Shown here one piece after another: positions 1-3,782 of a DNA stretch of 5,978 nt. The translations under genes were made by a program, and so were the position numbers. Below the pieces are notes generated by a model. The model was not told the origin of the DNA. It saw nothing but the letters and a program-made list of their open reading frames with translations, and ran no database searches. The DNA is from Micavibrio sp964400125. GTDB taxonomy: Bacteria; Pseudomonadota; Alphaproteobacteria; Micavibrionales; Micavibrionaceae. The stretch lies in the NCBI GenBank assembly GCA_964400125.1, contig CAYNSR010000032.1, forward strand, positions 1 to 5,978, written 5' to 3'. Every line of letters starts with the position of its first letter. Positions within the stretch are counted from its first letter, which is position 1.

Positions 1-504
1 CAGGGCGTGAAGATCAACGACAAGCACATCGAGGTGATCGTTCGCCAGATGCTGCAAAAGGTTGAAGTTCTGCACCCGGGCGACACGACTTTCCTGGTCG
101 GAGAGCAGGTTGATCGTGATGAATATGAAATCACCAACCAGAAATACATTGCCGAGGGGAAAATCGCCGCGAAAGCCAAGCCAGTCCTGCAAGGGATCAC
201 CAAGGCCTCGCTGCAGACCAAATCCTTCATTTCTGCGGCATCCTTCCAGGAAACAACCCGCGTCCTGACGGAAGCGGCGACGCAGGGCAAGGTGGACAAT
301 CTGTATGGCCTGAAAGAAAATGTCATCGTCGGACGCCTGATTCCTGCCGGGACGGGGGCCTATATCAACTCGGTCCGTAAACTGGCCGCTGGTCGTGACC
401 AGCTTGCCATGGCCGCGCAGCAGGAAGCCGATGCTCTGGCCCAGTCCGCCAGTGACGACGATCTGGGCCACGGTCCGGATATCGGCAAGGCCGCGGCGGG
501 TTAA
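1..504 (+). CDS. rpoC: RNA polymerase beta' subunit, C-terminal part (5' truncated by window edge)
   Basis: This is the C-terminal 167 residues of the largest RNA polymerase subunit; the reading frame is open from base 1, so the gene begins outside the window. The frame begins QGVKINDKHIEVIVRQM, continues with GITKASLQTKSFISAASFQ and ETTRVLTEAA, and then has GLKENVIVGRLIPAGTG. These are the hallmark blocks of the beta' C-terminal domain, near the main-channel base and the omega-binding surface. The last 30 or so residues are a poorly conserved Ala- and Asp-rich tail (EADALAQSASDDD), as is usual for this subunit. The GTG at position 7 is an internal Val codon and not a start. The stop is TAA at 502-504, followed 20 nt later by an intrinsic terminator, so the rpoBC transcript probably ends here rather than running into rpsL. 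Confidence 0.97.
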   Translation, partial: QGVKINDKHIEVIVRQMLQKVEVLHPGDTTFLVGEQVDRDEYEITNQKYIAEGKIAAKAKPVLQGITKASLQTKSFISAASFQETTRVLTEAATQGKVDNLYGLKENVIVGRLIPAGTGAYINSVRKLAAGRDQLAMAAQQEADALAQSASDDDLGHGPDIGKAAAG

Positions 505-524
505 GGTTTTTAAACCATGCATGC

Positions 525-553
525 AAAAAGGGCCCTGAAAGGGGCTCTTTTTT
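525..553 (+). terminator. Rho-independent terminator after rpoC
   Basis: The 5' arm AAAAAGGGCCC (525-535) pairs with the 3' arm GGGCTCTTTTT (542-552), with one G-U wobble (531/546). The loop is a GAAA tetraloop (537-540) closed by a T-G wobble (536/541). The A-run upstream pairs into the T-run downstream, so the T-tract 548-553 serves as the release signal. It lies 20 nt after the rpoC stop and separates the rpoC transcript from the next gene. Confidence 0.9.
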
Positions 554-582
554 ATCCGGCATTTGTGCGGCCCGCATTTTAA

Positions 583-612
583 TGGACAGGGTGAAAGCGT
601 TCTCGTTATAGT
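583..612 (+). promoter_or_regulatory. Sigma70-type promoter for the HAD/DraG-like gene pair
   Basis: The -35 box is TGGACA (583-588, 5 of 6 to TTGACA) and the -10 box is TATAGT (607-612, 5 of 6 to TATAAT), with an 18-nt spacer. Transcription would start near 619, giving a leader of about 40 nt before the ATG at 657. The promoter sits just after the rpoC terminator, so it gives the following two genes independent expression. It is called from consensus match and position only. Confidence 0.6.
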
Positions 613-640
613 TGCCTTCATCAACCAAAAAGACTGGCCC

Positions 641-648
641 GGGAGGTG
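641..648 (+). promoter_or_regulatory. Shine-Dalgarno site fixing the start of the HAD-like gene
   Basis: GGGAGGTG lies 8-9 nt before the ATG at 657. It is the strongest ribosome binding site in the window. It decides for ATG 657 over the in-frame TTG at 612, which has no such site and overlaps the proposed -10 box. Confidence 0.8.
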
Positions 649-656
649 CAGACGAC

Positions 657-1442
657 ATGCTGATTGTTTTCAATCTGGACTGGCAACGGTTCAATATCGA
701 CCGTCAGGTATCGGCCGCAAACCGCAAAATCAACGCCTTGGCGGAAGAAAAGAAGGCGGGTCATTTTATCATTTTCAATCTTGCAAGCCTTGGGGCCGGG
801 GAACGGATTATCGACCGCGTGGCGCGGCAACACGACCAGACCCCCGTGGCGGAAGCTGGCCGTCCCGATCCGAGAGCGATCGACTATTTACGTCGCCGTC
901 ACTGGCGCATTGCGCGGGATTTACAAAAAGATAATAATTTCAAGGCGTACCGTGATGCGGCAGAAATGCTGGCGGGGCTGAAATCCCGCGGTCACCGATT
1001 GGCAGCGGTCTTTACTGGGGCCAGCGCCGTTGCGGAGCAGGCGCTGAAATGGGCGCGGGCACTCGATTATTTTGAAGATCGCGTTTATGGCTACGATTCC
1101 CTGAAGTCGCGGAGGGACGATTTGACGTCAAAGGGGATATATCTTCAGGCGCTTAAGGAAAATAAAACGGCCCCAGCAGACAGCATCATCGTTGCCGACA
1201 GCCCCGAGGCGATTGAAGAAAGCGTCGTCTTGAAGCCGATGGCCGTTGCCGGTTATCTCGATCCGTACTTAAAAGATACGGAAATTGACCGCAGGCTTGC
1301 CGAAATGCGCCAGGCCGGGGCGGGTTATGCCGTTGTCGGGGGACATTCCGTTTCCAGCTTGCCGGATTATTTATGGGGGCGTCGGAGATTGCAAAGCACA
1401 CTTGACGTTATCACGGGCATGGGCGGCCCGGCACCGATGTGA
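657..1442 (+). CDS. HAD-fold hydrolase-like protein with degenerate catalytic motif I
   Basis: This 261-residue protein has the architecture of a HAD-superfamily phosphatase of the small helical-cap (phosphoglycolate phosphatase-like) type. The N-terminal strand MLIVFNLDWQRF (1-12) aligns with the HAD motif I pattern hhhhDxDGT, but the nucleophilic Asp is Asn6 and the Thr is Gln10; the second Asp (D8) is kept. Residues 13-95 are a helical, charged cap-like region. A typical core helix, AEMLAGLKSRGH (102-113), leads to motif II at AVFTGAS (T120). K159 in SKGIYLQALKE is the likely motif III Lys. Motif IV is IIVADSPEAIEES, with D181 kept but the second acidic position changed to Ala185. The loss of the nucleophile argues for a non-catalytic or altered protein. 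No signal peptide or membrane segment is seen, so it should be cytosolic. The next gene starts within 45 nt and is probably cotranscribed. The HAD fold is well supported; the substrate or role is unknown. Confidence 0.75.
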   Translation: MLIVFNLDWQRFNIDRQVSAANRKINALAEEKKAGHFIIFNLASLGAGERIIDRVARQHDQTPVAEAGRPDPRAIDYLRRRHWRIARDLQKDNNFKAYRDAAEMLAGLKSRGHRLAAVFTGASAVAEQALKWARALDYFEDRVYGYDSLKSRRDDLTSKGIYLQALKENKTAPADSIIVADSPEAIEESVVLKPMAVAGYLDPYLKDTEIDRRLAEMRQAGAGYAVVGGHSVSSLPDYLWGRRRLQSTLDVITGMGGPAPM

Positions 1443-1484
1443 TTGCCAGTTGCCAAATCTCTTGCGTCTTGGGATGATGGCAGC

Positions 1485-2504
1485 ATGAACGATGTTCAAG
1501 AAATTTTTCCTCTGAATGTCCCGAAGCATGGCCGCCATGTGCGTCTGGGCGCGCATTATGATACCGTTTTACGCGGGATGGGTTATGACCCGGAGACCTT
1601 GCCTAGGGGTCTGTTTTTTACCTTTTGCGGCGATATTCTCGGGTCCAGCGGCGAACATTACGCCAAAGGGCCCCCCATCGGCTTTGCCGAGGCGTGCGGC
1701 AGGGCGTCGTTGAATTTCAGTGACGATTTCATGGAAAGTCTGGCCATGCACGCTATGGACCGACCTTCCCCTGATGCGGTCAATCTGCCGATTTTGATGG
1801 AATACCGGGATGTGTTCCATGATTTTATCAAGGACCATTTCGAGGCTGTGTCCCTGACCTATTCGCCGTGGTTCGGGGCGCTTTTTGCTGCAAAAACGAC
1901 TCTGCAATTCGCGGATATCTTGCAAAAACACGGCTCCTGTGGTGCAGCAATGCGTGCAGCAATTTTGGCCGAACACGCGTTGGACGATGCAGCAATTCTG
2001 CCCTGTTTCCTGATAACACACGCCCATCTGGAGGCCATTGAAGGGGCATACGCGGTGCTGGGTTTGGCGCGCGCAGCAAAATCGGGCCAGAGCTTTGAAA
2101 AGGCTCTGGAAACCGCCGCTCTGGCAGCCCAGTCCGGACGCCGCCTGTGCCAGAATTTCCAGCGCGGGCAGGGGTGGGATGTGCAGGATTATCCACCCCT
2201 AATGCCCTATGTTCAGAAAGTTCTGAAAACCGGAGATGCCTATCTGACCATCCATGATATTGCTGTGGAGGGTATTGAAACCCGCTTCGTCGTTCCGGCT
2301 GCTATATTATGTGTCCGTGACGCGCTGGCGTTGGGTGATCCTCAGGTGGGGGTGGAGCGGCTGGTCACGCAGGCGCTGGAAATCGGCGGGGACCCGGACA
2401 CGATCTGTTCGATCGCCATGGGGCTTTACGGCCTGTTCCATCCTGCCGGGGTTGTGGCCGCCTTGCAAAATGTAACAATCGGGACTGCAAACGCCGGGGC
2501 GTAA
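1485..2504 (+). CDS. ADP-ribosylglycohydrolase (DraG/ARH) family protein, divergent
   Basis: This 339-residue protein carries, in the right order, the landmarks of the DraG/ARH family, which hydrolyses ADP-ribose from modified protein side chains or related substrates using a Mg/Mn centre. They are CGDILGSSGE (GDxxG at 49-53), FSDDFMESLAMH (metal-binding SDD at 79-81), GAAMRAA (153-159), THAHLEAIEGAYAVLGLARA (from 178) and the C-terminal metal motif GGDPDT (301-306). Both Asp residues and the last Thr of that motif are kept, but the usual third-position Thr is Pro304. Overall similarity to classical DraG seems low, so the substrate cannot be named. ATG 1485 is preferred. An in-frame TTG at 1443 abuts the upstream TGA and would add 14 residues, possibly by translational coupling; neither start has a strong Shine-Dalgarno site. 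No DraT-like ADP-ribosyltransferase is in the window. The protein is predicted to be cytosolic. Confidence 0.82.
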   Translation: MNDVQEIFPLNVPKHGRHVRLGAHYDTVLRGMGYDPETLPRGLFFTFCGDILGSSGEHYAKGPPIGFAEACGRASLNFSDDFMESLAMHAMDRPSPDAVNLPILMEYRDVFHDFIKDHFEAVSLTYSPWFGALFAAKTTLQFADILQKHGSCGAAMRAAILAEHALDDAAILPCFLITHAHLEAIEGAYAVLGLARAAKSGQSFEKALETAALAAQSGRRLCQNFQRGQGWDVQDYPPLMPYVQKVLKTGDAYLTIHDIAVEGIETRFVVPAAILCVRDALALGDPQVGVERLVTQALEIGGDPDTICSIAMGLYGLFHPAGVVAALQNVTIGTANAGA

Positions 2505-2506
2505 AT

Positions 2507-2542
2507 CCCGCGGGCGGAGGCCGGACCGGGGGCTTTTTCTTT
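2507..2542 (+). terminator. Possible weak intrinsic terminator after the DraG-like gene
   Basis: Directly after the TAA at 2502-2504 comes a very GC-rich stretch (CCCG at 2507-2510 can pair with CGGG at 2527-2530, with GCC/GGC alternatives inside) that runs into CTTTTTCTTT (2533-2542). A second small hairpin, ACGC/GCGT (2491-2502), overlaps the stop codon. The GC-rich block plus T-tract is terminator-like, but I could not find a long uninterrupted stem, so read-through into rpsL is possible. Confidence 0.35.
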
Positions 2543-2562
2543 AAGTCTCTGTAAAAGAGTCA

Positions 2563-2619
2563 TTTTTGATTCTTTTTTCAAAATACTTTCTTGACTCTGT
2601 CTGGGGATAACAGTACATT
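2563..2619 (+). promoter_or_regulatory. Str operon promoter with upstream AT-rich region
   Basis: The -35 box is TTGACT (2591-2596, 5 of 6) and the -10 box is TACATT (2614-2619, 4 of 6), with the ideal 17-nt spacer. Upstream, 2563-2590 is rich in T-tracts and A-runs and could act as an UP element. Downstream, CCGGCGC (2620-2626) is a GC-rich discriminator of the kind known to make ribosomal promoters sensitive to ppGpp. Transcription should start near 2626. The placement, about 260 nt before rpsL, makes this the likely promoter for rpsL-rpsG-fusA-tuf. Confidence 0.65.
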
Positions 2620-2660
2620 CCGGCGCGTTTAGAGAACGGATGGGCTGGCTGTAGGTCACA

Positions 2661-2684
2661 TTTTTCAAGGGAAACCTGAAGAAA
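2661..2684 (+). other. GNRA-capped hairpin in rpsL leader
   Basis: AGG (2668-2670) and CCT (2675-2677) close a GAAA tetraloop. The stem extends through TTC/GAA with a bulged A2667, and then TTT/AAA beyond a bulged G2681. This gives nine pairs in total, but with two bulges and many A-T pairs. It is weaker than the two hairpins that follow. Confidence 0.35.
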
Positions 2685-2708
2685 ATCAATGACTTAGACG
2701 CGGCTCAG

Positions 2709-2737
2709 TGTTTTGGTCCACAATTCGGGCCAAAACA
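2709..2737 (+). other. 11-bp hairpin in rpsL leader
   Basis: TGTTTTGGTCC (2709-2719) pairs with GGGCCAAAACA (2727-2737) over 11 bp, with one G-U wobble (2717/2729) and a 7-nt loop (ACAATTC). What follows is AAGG and not a T-run, so it is not an intrinsic terminator on the + strand. Confidence 0.6.
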
Positions 2738-2764
2738 AAGGTAGAAGTTCGCACTCGACTGAAC

Positions 2765-2809
2765 GAAACCCGCAAAGCGTCGCATCCCTGTGACGCAGAT
2801 ATGGGTTTC
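2765..2809 (+). other. Two-part stem-loop in rpsL leader
   Basis: The outer helix GAAACCC (2765-2771) pairs perfectly with GGGTTTC (2803-2809). An internal loop (GCAAA on the 5' side, AGATAT on the 3' side) separates it from an 8-bp inner helix, GCGTCGCA (2777-2784) with TGTGACGC (2789-2796), which has one G-U pair and a TCCC loop. Fifteen pairs in this arrangement look like a folded protein- or ligand-binding RNA motif rather than chance. This is the most convincing structural element of the leader. Confidence 0.6.
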
Positions 2810-2839
2810 AGGCAAAGAGAGTGCAAGCAAACCACCCAT

Positions 2840-2871
2840 CCTTTGGAAAACCAGGTTGTTTTAGGAAAAGG
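2840..2871 (+). promoter_or_regulatory. Possible hairpin enclosing the rpsL ribosome binding site
   Basis: CCTTT (2840-2844) can pair with AAAGG (2867-2871), and AAAAC (2847-2851) with GTTTT (2858-2862). The likely Shine-Dalgarno AGGA (2863-2866), 11 nt before the rpsL ATG, falls in the internal loop between the two helices. Folding could limit S12 translation. The helices are short and A-T rich, so this is tentative. Confidence 0.35.
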
Positions 2872-2877
2872 GCAAAA

Positions 2878-3261
2878 ATGCCAACAATTCAGCAATTGAT
2901 TCGCGATCCGCGTCCGCGCGGCGGGAAAAAGGCCATGAAGGCCAAGAAGAACAAGGCGCTTAAGGGCAACCCCCAGCGTCGTGGTGTCTGCACCCGTGTC
3001 TACACAACGACCCCAAAGAAGCCGAACTCGGCCCTGCGGAAGGTTGCAAAGGTACGCCTGACCACGGGTCAGGAGGTCATTTGCTACATCCCTGGCGAAG
3101 GGCATAACCTTCAGGAGCACTCCGTTGTGCTGGTGCGTGGCGGTCGTGTGAAGGATTTGCCGGGTGTGCGTTACCACATCCTGCGCGGCTCCCTTGATAC
3201 GCAAGGCGTGAAAGATCGCAAGCAGAGCCGTTCCCATTACGGCGCCAAGCGTCCCAAATAG
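2878..3261 (+). CDS. rpsL: 30S ribosomal protein S12
   Basis: S12 sits at the decoding centre and the 30S-50S interface, and controls decoding accuracy. The 127-residue product starts MPTIQQLIRDPRP and contains the family signatures GVCTRVYTTTPKKPNSALRK (36-55) and IPGEGHNLQEHS (71-82), then GGRVKDLPGVRYHI, and ends YGAKRPK. The usual bacterial length is about 123-125; the extra four residues lie in a Lys-rich N-terminal stretch (17-30, KKAMKAKKNKALKG). The streptomycin-related residues keep the wild-type state: K47, K92 and P95, matching E. coli K43, K88 and P91. D93 is the Asp that is often methylthiolated. ATG 2878 is chosen because it gives the universal MPTI start; the frame is open further upstream, but that extension is leader sequence. 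It is the first gene of the str operon here, 21 nt before rpsG. Confidence 0.97.
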   Translation: MPTIQQLIRDPRPRGGKKAMKAKKNKALKGNPQRRGVCTRVYTTTPKKPNSALRKVAKVRLTTGQEVICYIPGEGHNLQEHSVVLVRGGRVKDLPGVRYHILRGSLDTQGVKDRKQSRSHYGAKRPK

Positions 3262-3282
3262 GTTTTAGGAGAGAGAAAACAG

Positions 3283-3768
3283 ATGTCTCGTCGTCATAGA
3301 GCAGAAAAGCGTGAGATTCTTCCGGACCCAAAATTCGGGGATCTGATTGTATCCAAATTCATCAATAACGTGATGCTGGCGGGGAAGAAATCCGTGGCAG
3401 AACGGATTGTTTACGATGCCCTCGAGATTGTTCGGGTCAAGCAAAAGCTGGCTAACGACAACGAAGTGCTGAACTTCTTCCACGAAGCGCTGAACAATGT
3501 GAAGCCGCAGCTTGAAGTAAAATCCAAGCGCGTCGGCGGTGCCACCTATCAGGTACCGATGGAAGTGCCTGTGCTTCGGCAAATGGCTTTGGCCATGCGC
3601 TGGCTTCGTGATTATGCGCGTAAGCGCGGCAAAGGCGAGATGAAAGACAAGCTGGCGGCCGAACTGATGGATGCGCATGAAAAGCGCGGCAATGCCTACA
3701 AGAAAATGGAAGACACCCATAAAATGGCCGATGCAAACAAGGCATTCGCACATTTCAGATTTAGCTGA
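3283..3768 (+). CDS. rpsG: 30S ribosomal protein S7
   Basis: S7 is a primary 16S rRNA binding protein that starts assembly of the 30S head and lies near the E site. The 161-residue product opens with MSRRHRAEKREILPDPKFGD. It has the core KRVGGATYQVPMEV (82-95), and closes with EDTHKMADANKAFAHFRF (143-160), all typical of the family. It is about five residues longer than common 156-residue forms; most of the extra length is around residues 51-62 (RVKQKLANDNEV), in the loop between helices. AGGAGAG (3267-3273), 9-10 nt before the ATG, is a good ribosome binding site. The gene is 21 nt after rpsL and 14 nt before fusA, so it is clearly in one operon. In E. coli S7 represses its operon through the rpsL-rpsG spacer; the spacer here is too short for that. 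Confidence 0.97.
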   Translation: MSRRHRAEKREILPDPKFGDLIVSKFINNVMLAGKKSVAERIVYDALEIVRVKQKLANDNEVLNFFHEALNNVKPQLEVKSKRVGGATYQVPMEVPVLRQMALAMRWLRDYARKRGKGEMKDKLAAELMDAHEKRGNAYKKMEDTHKMADANKAFAHFRFS

Positions 3769-3782
3769 GGATAGAGTTTAAC

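Larger units (their letters stand above)
2626..2877 (+). promoter_or_regulatory. Long structured 5' leader of the rpsL mRNA
   Basis: The roughly 250 nt between the proposed start site and the rpsL ATG hold no supported gene. They contain at least three inverted repeats and a fourth, weaker one (2661-2684, 2709-2737, 2765-2809, 2840-2871), annotated separately. None of the stems is followed by a T-run, so this does not look like a transcription attenuator. A structured ribosomal-protein leader controlling translation is the simplest reading. The rpsL-rpsG spacer is only 21 nt and cannot hold the S7-binding structure known from E. coli, which leaves this leader as the obvious place for feedback. 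The function is inferred; I do not recognise a named RNA family. Confidence 0.5.

Noticed and set aside
612..656. TTG at 612 as start of the HAD-like gene
   Set aside because: The residues it would add precede the first beta strand of the fold, it overlaps the proposed -10 box, and the strong GGGAGGTG site is positioned for ATG 657.
1889..1929. TGCAAAAAC repeated at 1889 and 1921
   Set aside because: Two short copies 32 nt apart inside a coding gene, with no further copies and no symmetric structure; chance is sufficient.
1943..1996. Three copies of TGCAGCAAT at 1943, 1955 and 1988
   Set aside because: All are in the same reading frame and encode Ala-Ala-Met or Ala-Ala-Ile in and after the conserved GAAMRAA motif. 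Codon repetition in an Ala-rich region explains them.
505..2877. HAD/DraG-like unit as a recent mobile insertion
   Set aside because: I see no terminal inverted repeats, target-site duplication, integrase or transposase, and codon use looks similar to the flanking genes by eye. The unit is accessory but there is no visible mobility signature.
2708..2899. Possible leader peptide in the rpsL leader (GTG 2708 or ATG 2801), overlapping the rpsL start
   Set aside because: There is no ribosome binding site before either start, the predicted peptide shows no regulatory codon run, and the frame is explained by structured leader sequence. The very short ATG frames at 2640 (4 codons) and 2689 (2 codons) are likewise unsupported.
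2686..3237. Minus-strand open frame of 183 codons across the rpsL leader and rpsL
   Set aside because: Most of it is the shadow of rpsL. The translation is low-complexity in character and matches no family I know.
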